From positions 3,336,001 through 3,400,000 of the forward strand of contig NZ_FNTF01000002.1 in NCBI RefSeq assembly GCF_900105495.1: a DNA stretch of 64,000 bases, read 5' to 3'. The notes beneath the pieces were generated by a model. That model saw nothing but the letters and a program-made list of their open reading frames with translations. It was not told where the DNA came from and did not search any database. Made by a program: the position numbers and the translations under genes. The DNA comes from Pseudomonas frederiksbergensis (lineage in GTDB: Bacteria; Pseudomonadota; Gammaproteobacteria; Pseudomonadales; Pseudomonadaceae). Below are positions 41,340 through 50,257 of this stretch, piece after piece; position 1 is the stretch's first letter; each line of letters begins with the position of its first letter.

Positions 41340-41354
41340 GGTTCAGCAAGAACC
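41340..41354. promoter_or_regulatory. candidate HxlR operator
   Basis: GGTTC-AGCAA-GAACC, a 5-bp perfect inverted repeat in the 101-base gap between the divergent oxidoreductase and regulator genes. Confidence 0.4.
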
Positions 41355-41392
41355 GACGATTTAGTCTGTAACCCACCAAAAGGTAAGTATCG

Positions 41393-41800
41393 ATGGCGCG
41401 TGAGTGGGAATGTGAGAACCCTTTACGACGGCAGGCCTGGTCTGCCGCTATAAACGCCACGCTTCGCGTTTTGGAGGGCAAATGGAAAATTGTGATTATC
41501 AATGAGTTGATGGCCGCTAAAGGCCGGCCGCTTCGGTTCTCCGAACTGGAGAAGCTCATTCCCGATGTCACGCAGAAGATGCTCATTCAGCAATTGAAAG
41601 GGCTTCAGCAGGACGACATCGTTCAGCGTACCGTATACCCAGAGGTGCCGCCGCGGGTGGAGTACGCGCTAACGGCGCTGGGGCATGCACTCGGCCCGGC
41701 TATGACTGCCCTTATAGACTGGGCTGAGCTTCGTCATCAGCACGAGGCAAAGGGCATAAACCTGTCTAGCGTTAGCGACAATGAGCTGTTGGAACGCTAA
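41393..41800 (+). CDS. HxlR-family transcriptional regulator
   Basis: A 135-residue winged-helix protein. LEGKWKIVIINELMAAKGRP, RFSELEKLIPDVTQKML and VYPEVPPRVEYALTALGHAL are the core HxlR pattern. Cys7 (in REWECENP) is at the place of the redox-sensing Cys known in YodB/HypR-type members. It is divergent from the oxidoreductase gene and probably controls it. Confidence 0.88.
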   Translation: MAREWECENPLRRQAWSAAINATLRVLEGKWKIVIINELMAAKGRPLRFSELEKLIPDVTQKMLIQQLKGLQQDDIVQRTVYPEVPPRVEYALTALGHALGPAMTALIDWAELRHQHEAKGINLSSVSDNELLER

Positions 41801-41872
41801 TGCGCCATGTTGGGCTACCCAAAACGTCAGCTCGTTTCAAATCTGATCAGCTGTGGTTTCAAAACGTAGATT

Positions 41873-41898
41873 TGTGACTATGTATTTGTTTGGTCACA
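41873..41898. promoter_or_regulatory. TetR operator copy 1 (tetR promoter)
   Basis: TGTGAC (41873) and GTCACA (41893), 20 bases apart start to start, 35 bases before the tetR ATG. Same spacing and half-sites as three other copies. Suggests autoregulation. Confidence 0.65.
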
Positions 41899-41933
41899 TT
41901 GTAAGTCCTCGATAGGGTGAGTAAGCTATTTCC

Positions 41934-42554
41934 ATGAATCAGCCATCAATATCTTCGCCTAGCCCCCGTGGCCCAATCGATCACGAGATTCGCGATCAAA
42001 TTGTCGCGGCGGCCAACGAACACTTCAGTCAATACGGCTATGGCAAAACCACGGTTTCCGACCTGGCCAAGGCCATCGGGTTTTCAAAGGCCTACATCTA
42101 CAAATTTTTTGATTCCAAGCAGGCGATCGGTGAAGCCATCTGCGCAAATTGTCTGGCAGAAATCGTCGTGGCTGTGGAGAAGGCTATCAATGTAGAAGAC
42201 CTGTCGCCGACGGAGCGCTTTCGACGTTTGGTCAAAACGGTGATCGCTACAGGTGTGAATTTGTTCTTTAACGACCGAAAACTCTATGACATTGCAGCGT
42301 TCGCAGCGTCGGAAAGCTGGCCCAGTACGCAGGCTTATGAGGCACAGATCAAACGCTTCGTGTTGCAAATCGTGCGAGAGGGGCGAGAGATTGGCGAATT
42401 TGAACGCAAGACTCCGCTGGACGAGACAGTAGAAGCGATACATCTCGCGCTGCGGCCATTCGTTAACCCCTTGCTGCTGCAGTACAACCTCGATTTTGTC
42501 GAGGAGGCGCCCACGCTCACCTCCAACCTCATCTTGCGTAGCCTCATGCCTTGA
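41934..42554 (+). CDS. TetR-family repressor of the efflux locus
   Basis: A 206-residue regulator. The helix-turn-helix lies at about 22-65 (FSQYGYGKTTVSDLAKAIGF, SKAYIYKFFDSKQAIGEAIC), followed by a helical ligand domain. It is close to the outer-membrane factor, adaptor and RND genes. One inverted repeat (TGTGACC...GGTCACA type) occurs before its own gene, downstream of it, and twice in the divergent promoter region 44277-44496, so it most likely represses the pump and itself. Confidence 0.9.
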   Translation: MNQPSISSPSPRGPIDHEIRDQIVAAANEHFSQYGYGKTTVSDLAKAIGFSKAYIYKFFDSKQAIGEAICANCLAEIVVAVEKAINVEDLSPTERFRRLVKTVIATGVNLFFNDRKLYDIAAFAASESWPSTQAYEAQIKRFVLQIVREGREIGEFERKTPLDETVEAIHLALRPFVNPLLLQYNLDFVEEAPTLTSNLILRSLMP

Positions 42555-42617
42555 CCTTCGGCTAAGGTTTATCGCATATCGCGGGTACCCGTCAGAATCT
42601 TCAATGGCTTTTCACTT

Positions 42618-42648
42618 TGCCCTTCTTCCATCCCTCGAAGGGCATTTT
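42618..42648 (+). terminator. terminator of tetR
   Basis: TGCCCTTC (42618-42625) pairs with GAAGGGCA (42637-42644), followed by TTTTA. Confidence 0.7.
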
Positions 42649-42660
42649 ATTTATCTGTGA

Positions 42661-42686
42661 TGTGACCATTTGTCGATTTAGTCACA
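42661..42686. promoter_or_regulatory. TetR operator copy 2
   Basis: TGTGAC (42661) and GTCACA (42681), same 20-base offset. It lies between the tetR terminator and the 3' end of the outer-membrane factor gene, where no promoter need is obvious. Confidence 0.55.
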
Positions 42687-42815
42687 TGAGTAAACAGGGC
42701 GGTTCCTCTCTTCTAATGCTTCATCTCGTCAGTCAGTGAGCGAAGCCCGCTCTCGGGTTTTGGTAGTAGCTGAAAGAAGAGGGGCGTGCATTAAGTGCCG
42801 CGTCATCCGGTTAAG

Positions 42816-44276
42816 TCATCGGGTCGCTACAGGCTGGGCGTCAGGCGGTTGCCAGCCGCCACCAAGCGCTTTGAATGCCGCGACCGCCGCCTGTGCCGAT
42901 TCCGTTCGTGCTTGCGCTCGGGCATCGGAAGCCTGCAGCATCGTCTCGTCGGCATGAAGGACATCGATCAGGCTGGCCGTACCTTTCTGATAGGCAATGA
43001 ATGACGATTGGCGAGCTTGCGTCAGAGACGCCTCTCCCCCGGTGAGGGTGGTTGCTTGAGCTTCCCGATTTACCAGTGCGGAGAACGCGTTCTCGACATC
43101 CTCGGTGGCGCGCAGCACAGACTGACGGTAAGCGGCCAGGGTTTCGGCTTCCTGTCCCTTGGCTTGGTCGATCTGGGCGTTTATGCGACCGAAGTCGAAG
43201 AGTCTCCAGCGTAACCCCAATACACCCGCCGACTGGCTGGCTCCGCCGGTAAAAAGGTTGCCTGCGGATACAGCCGTGGCACTGCCCAGCAATGCGCTCA
43301 GGGAGAATTTCGGGTAGTACTCGGCAATCGCCTCCCCGATGCGTGCATTTGAGGCTGCGAGATGGCGCTCAGCAACAATGAGATCTGGCCTGCGGCGCAG
43401 CAGATCGGCCGGCGTTCCCGTGGCCTTTATCTGCGGCGCTACAGGAATGTTCCCCGTATTTGCCAATTGCGTGCGGTGAGTGCCTGGCGGCGTGCCGAGC
43501 ATGACATCCAGTGCATTCATGGCAGCATCCAGGCCGGTCTGCAGGGCCGGCACTGTCGCTTGGACCTGCGATAGTGCCCCCTCAGTCTGACGAACCTGAT
43601 AGTTGGCGGCGAGGCCCTTGCTGTAGAGCAATTGGACTTTCTCTAGTAGCTCCTGCTGCGTTTTGACTTGTCGGTTCGCAATGTCCAACCGGGTCTGCAA
43701 TCCGCGGATAGTGATGTAGATATCGGCGGTCTGCGCGGCGATGGTCAGTCGTGTGGCAGCGACACCCGCTTCGGAAGCCTGGTACTCGGCCAGTGCAGCC
43801 TCGCGTCCGCGTCGCAATCCGCCAAAGACGTCCACCTCCCAACTGGCATCGAGGTTGACCTCGTAGGAACTTCCGTACCGATCATAGCCAGGCGTTGAGT
43901 TCAACACCTGGCCGAGTGGGGTCTCGATTGACTGGTAGGAACGCGCGGCTTGGCCGCTGATGTTTCCCGAGGGTAGTAAAGCGGCATTTGCGGCGCCTAG
44001 TCCTGCCCGTGCCTGGGTTACTCGCGCCGACGCCTGCGCTAGATCCAGGTTCTGCTCAAGTGCCTTGGAGACGAAGTCGGCGAGCAGTGGATCACCAAAG
44101 CCTTCCCACCAGGCGACAAGACTGGCAGGCGTCACCCCAGGCCTCTGTTCGACAGAAGGCTGACCCAAGTAACGGTCCGAAAGCGGGGCGTCCGGACGGT
44201 GATAGTCCGGACCGATCGCGCAACCTGTCATCAAGCTGGCACTCACCAAGAGAGCAACGGGGCGGAGGGGAGGCAT
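42816..44276 (-). CDS. RND efflux outer-membrane factor (NodT/OprM-like lipoprotein)
   Basis: A 486-residue outer-membrane channel protein. From ATG 44276 (AAGGAG upstream) the signal peptide ends in lipobox MTGC, followed by AIGPDYHRPDAPL, the standard start of this family. The long helical repeats (LDLAQASARVTQARAGLGAA and RATEDVENAFSALVNREAQA) form the periplasmic tunnel. It is divergent from the adaptor and pump genes with shared operators between, which is unusual since such genes mostly follow the pump. Confidence 0.92.
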   Translation of the reverse strand: MPPLRPVALLVSASLMTGCAIGPDYHRPDAPLSDRYLGQPSVEQRPGVTPASLVAWWEGFGDPLLADFVSKALEQNLDLAQASARVTQARAGLGAANAALLPSGNISGQAARSYQSIETPLGQVLNSTPGYDRYGSSYEVNLDASWEVDVFGGLRRGREAALAEYQASEAGVAATRLTIAAQTADIYITIRGLQTRLDIANRQVKTQQELLEKVQLLYSKGLAANYQVRQTEGALSQVQATVPALQTGLDAAMNALDVMLGTPPGTHRTQLANTGNIPVAPQIKATGTPADLLRRRPDLIVAERHLAASNARIGEAIAEYYPKFSLSALLGSATAVSAGNLFTGGASQSAGVLGLRWRLFDFGRINAQIDQAKGQEAETLAAYRQSVLRATEDVENAFSALVNREAQATTLTGGEASLTQARQSSFIAYQKGTASLIDVLHADETMLQASDARAQARTESAQAAVAAFKALGGGWQPPDAQPVATR

Positions 44277-44301
44277 TGAGGCTCCTTCAATTGAGCATGT
44301 T

Positions 44302-44327
44302 TGTGACCATGTTACGTTATGGTCACT
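44302..44327. promoter_or_regulatory. TetR operator copy 3 (outer-membrane factor promoter)
   Basis: TGTGACCAT (44302-44310) and ATGGTCACT (44319-44327) form the best copy of the inverted repeat, 26 bases upstream of the outer-membrane factor start. Confidence 0.7.
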
Positions 44328-44423
44328 TCCTGTCAATCGACGCTTGTTCAGTCAAGTTCGAATTTGACTCAGCGTATACGGCGAATTAGCCGCTGAGGTG
44401 GAAGGGCTTAGAACTTCATAGCG

Positions 44424-44449
44424 TGTGACCGTTGACATAAATGGTCACT
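44424..44449. promoter_or_regulatory. TetR operator copy 4 (adaptor-pump promoter)
   Basis: TGTGACC (44424-44430) and GGTCACT (44443-44449). A perfect -35 box TTGACA (44432-44437) lies inside it, so bound repressor would block polymerase. Confidence 0.7.
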
Positions 44450-44496
44450 AGACTGAGAATATGACGCCTGTCCTATTTGTTTAAGTAAGGGAACCT

Positions 44497-45606
44497 ATGC
44501 GCCGGCTTCGACCTTTCCCCATTGCCGCTTGCTTGTTGCCTCTCGTCCTGACGGCATGTGGCGACTCATCCACCGTTGACGATCCACGCACGCATGCCCC
44601 TTTGGTGAGGTCCACTGCTGTTCAGGCTTCGTCCGATGTCTCGCGTTCTTTCAGTGGTGTCGTGGTTGCCCGCGTCCAGGGCGACCTGGGCTTTCGGGTA
44701 TCAGGCAAGGTGCTTGAGCGTCTGGTTGACACCGGTCAGACCGTTAAGCGTGGTCAGCTACTCATGCGCCTTGACCCAATCGACCTGGGGTTGCAGGCGC
44801 GAGCGCAGCAAGAGTCGGTCATAGCCGCACGGGCCCGAGCCAAGCAGACAGCAGATGACGAGGCGCGATACCGCAGTCTGGTTGCCGCAGGCGCTATTTC
44901 TGCATCGGCCTACGACCAGATCAAAGCCGCAGCGGATACCGCAAAGGCGCAGCTTGGCGCTGCAGAAGCGCAGGCTGACGTTGCCCGTAATGCTTCTGGT
45001 TATGCGGTGCTGCTTGCCGATTCCGACGGCGTGGTGGTGGAGACGCTCGCCGAGCCAGGACAAGTTGTCAGCCCGGGACAGCCCGTGGTTCGACTGGCGC
45101 GGGCAGGACAGCGCGAAGCCATCGTGCACCTGCCCGAGACGTTGCGCCCCGCAGCAGGATCCACTGCGCAGGCGACGCTTTATGGCAATTCCACGGATGC
45201 TGTTACAGCAAAGCTCAGGCTGCTGTCTGACTCGGCCGACCGAATGACACGCACCTTCGAGGCGCGGTACGTGCTTGAGGGCGCGTTGGCCAATGCACCG
45301 ATAGGTTCGACCGTCACACTTCGGATCGCTGAAGTCATCACGCAAGGGCAGGGGCTGCAAGTACCGATCGCTGCCGTTTATGACCCAGGCCAAGGCACGG
45401 GCGTGTGGGTGATCGCCGGTACGCCGGCGAAGGTGACCTGGCGACCTGTACAAGTCCTGGGCTTGAGCGACGACACAGTGCGAGTCGCGGGCGACCTCAA
45501 AATCGGCGAGCAGATCGTAGCGTTAGGCGCACATTTGTTGCGCGAAGGTGAAGAGGTGAGATTGCCTCAACAGGATGACGAAAAAGTTGCCGGGGGGCGT
45601 CCATGA
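44497..45606 (+). CDS. RND efflux periplasmic adaptor (membrane fusion lipoprotein)
   Basis: A 369-residue adaptor. The signal peptide has lipobox LTAC with Cys21. The lipoyl-like halves (VQGDLGFRVSGKVLERLVDT; DSDGVVVETLAEPGQVVSPG) flank a helical hairpin at about 105-160, and a beta-barrel part follows. It links the pump to the outer-membrane channel. The stop overlaps the pump start by four bases. Confidence 0.92.
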   Translation: MRRLRPFPIAACLLPLVLTACGDSSTVDDPRTHAPLVRSTAVQASSDVSRSFSGVVVARVQGDLGFRVSGKVLERLVDTGQTVKRGQLLMRLDPIDLGLQARAQQESVIAARARAKQTADDEARYRSLVAAGAISASAYDQIKAAADTAKAQLGAAEAQADVARNASGYAVLLADSDGVVVETLAEPGQVVSPGQPVVRLARAGQREAIVHLPETLRPAAGSTAQATLYGNSTDAVTAKLRLLSDSADRMTRTFEARYVLEGALANAPIGSTVTLRIAEVITQGQGLQVPIAAVYDPGQGTGVWVIAGTPAKVTWRPVQVLGLSDDTVRVAGDLKIGEQIVALGAHLLREGEEVRLPQQDDEKVAGGRP

Positions 45607-48600
45607 GCGAGGGTCGCTTCAATCTTTCCGCGATCGCCGTTCGTGAGCGCTCCATTACGGTGTTTCTGATCTTCCTGATTGCCGTTGCAGGCACCCTGGC
45701 GTTCTTCCAGCTGGGGCGTGCGGAAGATCCGCCGTTTACGGTCAAGCAGTTGACGATCATTACCGCGTGGCCGGGCGCCACGGCGCAGGAGATGCAGGAT
45801 CAGGTAGCAGAGCCACTTGAAAAACGCCTGCAAGAACTGAAATGGTACGACCGCACGGAAACCTATACGCGGCCCGGTCTCGCTTTCACCATGGTGTCGT
45901 TGTTGGATCGCACGCCACCCTCACAGGTGCAGGAAGAGTTTTATCAGGCGCGCAAAAAGCTCGATGACGAAGCCACCAAGCTACCGGCGGGTGTGATCGG
46001 GCCATTGGTCAACGACGAGTATTCGGACGTGACGTTTGCGCTGTTCGCCCTCAAAGCCAAAGGCGAGCCGCAGCGACTGTTGGTGCGTGATGCTGAGGCG
46101 TTACGCCAACAACTGTTGCATGTGCCGGGTGTAAAGAAAGTCAACATCATCGGTGAGCAAGCCGAGCGCATCTTTGTGTCCTTTTCCCATGACCGATTGG
46201 CCACCTTGGGCGTTTCTCCCCAGGACCTCTTTGCCGCGCTGAATAATCAAAACGTGCTCACACCCGCCGGTTCGATCGAAACCAATGGGCCACAGGTCTT
46301 CCTCCGGCTGGATGGCGCCTTCGATAAGGTGCAGAAGATTCGGGACACACCCATTGCGGTTCAGGGGCGCACGCTCAAACTCGCCGACGTGGCGACAATC
46401 GAGCGTGGTTATGAAGATCCCGCAACCTTCCTGGTGCGCAATAAGGGCGAAGAGGCCTTGTTGCTGGGGGTCATAATGCGCGAGGGCTGGAATGGCCTGG
46501 ACCTGGGCAAGGCGCTGGACGCCGAAACGACGAAGATAAATGAAGGCATGCCGCTGGGTATGACGCTGACCAAGGTCACTGATCAAGCCGTGAACATTGA
46601 CTCGGCCGTTGGCGAGTTCATGGTCAAATTTTTTGTCGCGCTGCTGGTGGTGATGCTGGTCTGCTTTCTCAGCATGGGCTGGCGGGTAGGCGTCGTGGTC
46701 GCAGCGGCGGTTCCGTTGACGCTGGCGATCGTGTTTGTGGTGATGGCGGCCACCGGAAAGAATTTTGACCGTATTACCCTTGGTTCGTTGATTCTGGCGC
46801 TGGGACTGCTGGTGGACGACGCCATCATTGCTATCGAAATGATGGTAGTGAAAATGGAGGAGGGCTACGACCGAATCAAAGCTTCCGCGTATGCCTGGAG
46901 TCATACGGCCGCGCCGATGCTTTCCGGTACGCTGGTAACGGCGATTGGCTTCATGCCCAACGGTTTCGCCCAGTCCACTGCCGGCGAGTACACCAGCAAC
47001 ATGTTCTGGATCGTCGGCATTGCTCTGATCGCTTCCTGGGTCGTCGCGGTGGCTTTCACCCCTTACCTGGGAGTGAAGTTGTTGCCGGACATCAAGAAGG
47101 TCGAGGGTGGGCATGCGGCTATCTACAACACTCCCCATTACAACCGCTTCCGCCGGGTTCTGACACGCGTCATCGCCCGTAAATGGCTGGTGGCCGGCAC
47201 GGTTATCACGCTGTTTTTCGTGGCAGTTCTGGGCATGAGCCTGGTGAAGAAGCAGTTCTTCCCGACCTCGGACCGTCCCGAGGTGATGGTCGAGGTGCAA
47301 ATGCCCTACGGAACCTCCATCGAGCAGACCAGTGCCACTGCGGCAAAGGTCGAGGCCTGGCTGCAACAGCAGGAAGAGGCAAAAATCGTCACGGCTTATA
47401 TCGGGCAGGGCGCGCCGCGTTTCTTCCTGGCGATGGCGCCAGAACTGCCCGATCCATCGTTCGCCAAGATCGTGGTGCTAACGGACAGTCAGGAGGCGCG
47501 TGAAACCCTCAAGTTCCGTCTTCGCGAAGCGGTCGCTGCAGGCCTCGCCCCAGAGGCCCGAGTCAGGGCATCTCAAATTGTGTTCGGTCCGTATTCGCCA
47601 TTCCCGGTGGCCTACCGGGTGATGGGGCCGGACCCGACGAAGCTGCGCGAGATTGCGGGTCGTGTGCAAGATGTCATGCAAGCCAGCCCGATGATGCGGA
47701 CGGTCAACAGCGACTGGGGCCCTCTGACGCCGACGTTGCATTTCAGCTTGGATCAGGATCGCTTGCAGGCGGTTGGACTGACATCCAGTGCAGTCGCCCA
47801 GCAGTTGCAATTCCTGCTGACCGGAGTGCCGATCACGGCGGTTCGTGAAGGCATTCGTTCAGTGCAGGTGGTGGGGCGCGCCGCCGGGGACATCCGGCTC
47901 GATCCCGCCCGGATTGAAGGCTTCACCTTGGTGGGCGCGGCGGGTCAGCGTATCCCTCTGTCCCAGGTCGGAGAGGTGGATGTGCGTATGGAGGATCCGA
48001 TCCTTAGGCGCCGTGACCGCACGCCGACCATTACCGTGCGCGGCGACATTGCCGAAGGCTTGCAGCCACCGGACGTCTCGAGCGTGATCACGAAGGAGCT
48101 GCAGCCGATCATAGACAAGCTGCCTGCCGGGTACCGGATCGAGCAGGCGGGTGCGATCGAGGAATCGGGCAAGGCCGGCCAGGCGATAGTGCCGCTGGTT
48201 CCCATCATGATTGCCCTGACGCTGCTGATTATCATTGTCCAGGTGCGTTCTATCTCGGCAATGATCATGGTGTTCTTCACCTCGCCGCTGGGATTGATTG
48301 GGGTGGTGCCAACGCTGCTGATCTTCCAGCAGCCGTTTGGTATCAACGCCCTGGTCGGGCTGATCGCGCTGTCGGGCATTTTGATGCGCAATACGCTCAT
48401 TCTGATTGGGCAAATTCATCACAACGCGCAAGAAGGGCTGGACCCGTTTCACGCAGTGGTCGAAGCCACGGTACAGCGTGCCCGCCCGGTACTGCTAACG
48501 GCGATGGCGGCCATCCTGGCATTCATCCCGCTGACCCATTCTGTTTTTTGGGGCACGCTGGCCTACACCCTGATCGGCGGCACTTTGGTCGGAACCATCA

Positions 48601-48752
48601 TGACGCTGGTGTTCCTGCCTGCGATGTACGCCATCTGGTTCAAGATCCGTCCAGACAATACGGGTCAAACTGAAACAGCGAGTAAGCAAGCAAACCTGGT
48701 GGATAGGACACCACCGCGTCCTCTCGCCGTTCACCTCACCACAAAGCTTTAG
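45603..48752 (+). CDS. RND efflux pump, inner-membrane transporter
   Basis: A 1049-residue AcrB-fold transporter with the usual 12 membrane segments and two large periplasmic loops. Adjacent aspartates D405-D406 (LGLLVDDAIIAIE) in TM4 form the proton relay. The conserved AWPGATAQEMQDQVAEPLEK and TAIGFMPNGFAQSTAGEYT are present. From memory it is closer to TriC/VexF-like pumps than to MexB, so the substrate is not predictable. It is followed by a KAS II gene 46 bases on, in the same direction. Confidence 0.93.
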   Translation: MSEGRFNLSAIAVRERSITVFLIFLIAVAGTLAFFQLGRAEDPPFTVKQLTIITAWPGATAQEMQDQVAEPLEKRLQELKWYDRTETYTRPGLAFTMVSLLDRTPPSQVQEEFYQARKKLDDEATKLPAGVIGPLVNDEYSDVTFALFALKAKGEPQRLLVRDAEALRQQLLHVPGVKKVNIIGEQAERIFVSFSHDRLATLGVSPQDLFAALNNQNVLTPAGSIETNGPQVFLRLDGAFDKVQKIRDTPIAVQGRTLKLADVATIERGYEDPATFLVRNKGEEALLLGVIMREGWNGLDLGKALDAETTKINEGMPLGMTLTKVTDQAVNIDSAVGEFMVKFFVALLVVMLVCFLSMGWRVGVVVAAAVPLTLAIVFVVMAATGKNFDRITLGSLILALGLLVDDAIIAIEMMVVKMEEGYDRIKASAYAWSHTAAPMLSGTLVTAIGFMPNGFAQSTAGEYTSNMFWIVGIALIASWVVAVAFTPYLGVKLLPDIKKVEGGHAAIYNTPHYNRFRRVLTRVIARKWLVAGTVITLFFVAVLGMSLVKKQFFPTSDRPEVMVEVQMPYGTSIEQTSATAAKVEAWLQQQEEAKIVTAYIGQGAPRFFLAMAPELPDPSFAKIVVLTDSQEARETLKFRLREAVAAGLAPEARVRASQIVFGPYSPFPVAYRVMGPDPTKLREIAGRVQDVMQASPMMRTVNSDWGPLTPTLHFSLDQDRLQAVGLTSSAVAQQLQFLLTGVPITAVREGIRSVQVVGRAAGDIRLDPARIEGFTLVGAAGQRIPLSQVGEVDVRMEDPILRRRDRTPTITVRGDIAEGLQPPDVSSVITKELQPIIDKLPAGYRIEQAGAIEESGKAGQAIVPLVPIMIALTLLIIIVQVRSISAMIMVFFTSPLGLIGVVPTLLIFQQPFGINALVGLIALSGILMRNTLILIGQIHHNAQEGLDPFHAVVEATVQRARPVLLTAMAAILAFIPLTHSVFWGTLAYTLIGGTLVGTIMTLVFLPAMYAIWFKIRPDNTGQTETASKQANLVDRTPPRPLAVHLTTKL

Positions 48753-48798
48753 CCATAGGCCATAGCGTGGGCGTCGACTGAAAAATGAAGAGGGTTCA

Positions 48799-50097
48799 AT
48801 GATTAATCTCGAAGGTCAAAAGCGAATCGTGGTCACGGGCGTCGGAATTGTCGGGCCTCTGGGGTGCGGAGTAGAAGAAGTCTGGAAGAGACTGCTGGCT
48901 GGGCGCTCTGGCATCCGTAAGCTGCCCGACGATATTACTGAGGGTACGGGCGTTGCAGTAGGCGGCCAGGTGCCGTCTCTGGAAGATGATGCCATCGCCG
49001 GTTACGACCCGGAGCGCATCATCTCGGCCAAGGATCGCAAGAAGATGGATCGCTTCATCGAGTTTGCACTTGTGGCAGCGCACGAAGCTCTGGAGCAGGC
49101 AGGCTGGCATCCGACAGAAGTCACAGACCAGGAGCGGACCGCCACGATCATTTCATCGGGCGTGGGTGGCTTTGGCGCGATAGCCGACGCTGTCCGCACT
49201 ACCGATGCGCGTGGTCCTCGCCGATTGTCGCCATTCACTGCGCCGTCTTTTCTCGCCAACATGGCGGCCGGGCACGTATCCATTCGGAACGGATTCAAAG
49301 GCCCGCTCGGCGCTCCGGTAACAGCCTGTGCTGCTGGAGTACAAGCCATCGGCGATGCGGCCAGAATCATCAGAAGTGGTGAGGCGGATATCGCCATATG
49401 CGGCGGTACCGAAGCCGCGATAGACCGTGTAACCCTGGGTTGTTTTGCGGCGGCCCGCGCGCTATCTACTGGCTTTGCCGAGTACCCACAGCAGGCTTCA
49501 CGTCCCTTTGATCGCGACCGTGACGGCTTCGTCATGTCCGAAGGTGCCGGGTTACTGGTGATCGAGTCACTGGAGCATGCGTTGGCTCGTGGAGCCAAAC
49601 CACTGGCGGAACTGGTCGGTTACGGCACCAGCGCCGATGCCTATCACTTGACGGCGGGGCCGGAGGACGGCAGCGGCGCACGCCGCGCCATGGAACAGGC
49701 ACTGCGCCAGGCGGCTGTGAGTCCTGCCGATGTTCAGCATATCAATGCACACGCGACCTCCACGCAGGTCGGTGACAAAGGCGAACTGGCAGCGATTCGT
49801 TCGATATTCGGGAGCGACTCAGGCGTCGCGATCAGCTCGACCAAGTCCGCCACCGGGCATCTGCTTGGAGCGGCTGGAGGCATTGAAGCTGTGTTCACTG
49901 TACTAGCGCTTCGCGACCAGGTGGTGCCGCCCACACTGAATCTCGATCATCCCGATGAGGCGGCCGGCGGCCTTGACCTGGTCGCACTCAACGCTCGGCA
50001 GTTGTCGATCACGCATGCGCTATCAAATGGGTTCGGTTTCGGCGGTGTTAACGCCAGCGTGCTGTTTCGCCGTTGGGAGCCGGAGTCAGAAGTGTGA
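48799..50097 (+). CDS. beta-ketoacyl-ACP synthase II paralogue (FabF-like)
   Basis: A 432-residue condensing enzyme with the complete KAS catalytic set: Cys177 (TACAAG), His318 (NAHATST), Lys349 and His354 (STKSATGHLLGAAG), and GFGFGGVNAS near the end. It elongates acyl-ACP in fatty acid synthesis. The ribosome site is AGAGGG. It is not in a fab cluster; it follows an efflux pump with no promoter I can see between them, so it is probably co-regulated by TetR. A resistant spare target or a lipid-modifying role are both possible. Confidence 0.9.
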   Translation: MINLEGQKRIVVTGVGIVGPLGCGVEEVWKRLLAGRSGIRKLPDDITEGTGVAVGGQVPSLEDDAIAGYDPERIISAKDRKKMDRFIEFALVAAHEALEQAGWHPTEVTDQERTATIISSGVGGFGAIADAVRTTDARGPRRLSPFTAPSFLANMAAGHVSIRNGFKGPLGAPVTACAAGVQAIGDAARIIRSGEADIAICGGTEAAIDRVTLGCFAAARALSTGFAEYPQQASRPFDRDRDGFVMSEGAGLLVIESLEHALARGAKPLAELVGYGTSADAYHLTAGPEDGSGARRAMEQALRQAAVSPADVQHINAHATSTQVGDKGELAAIRSIFGSDSGVAISSTKSATGHLLGAAGGIEAVFTVLALRDQVVPPTLNLDHPDEAAGGLDLVALNARQLSITHALSNGFGFGGVNASVLFRRWEPESEV

Positions 50098-50257
50098 CGC
50101 TCAAATGACGACAACCGGAGCTGAGCAGTGGGTGCAGGGGATCCAGACCGCTTTACTGCATCAATTATTGGGCTGATGACAGCTTATGTTCGTATTACGG
50201 CGATCTGGTTTGGCTCCATGTGCATTCTGTCGCACACACACACACACAAATCCGACC

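Noticed and set aside
46101..47366. Long reverse-strand open frame (421 codons) inside the RND pump gene
   Set aside because: It is fully antisense to a clear transporter gene, has no ribosome site and a low-complexity His/Arg/Gln composition. High-GC codon bias produces such frames.
50233..50250. CA dinucleotide run
   Set aside because: Short simple repeat between convergent genes; nothing links it to a function.
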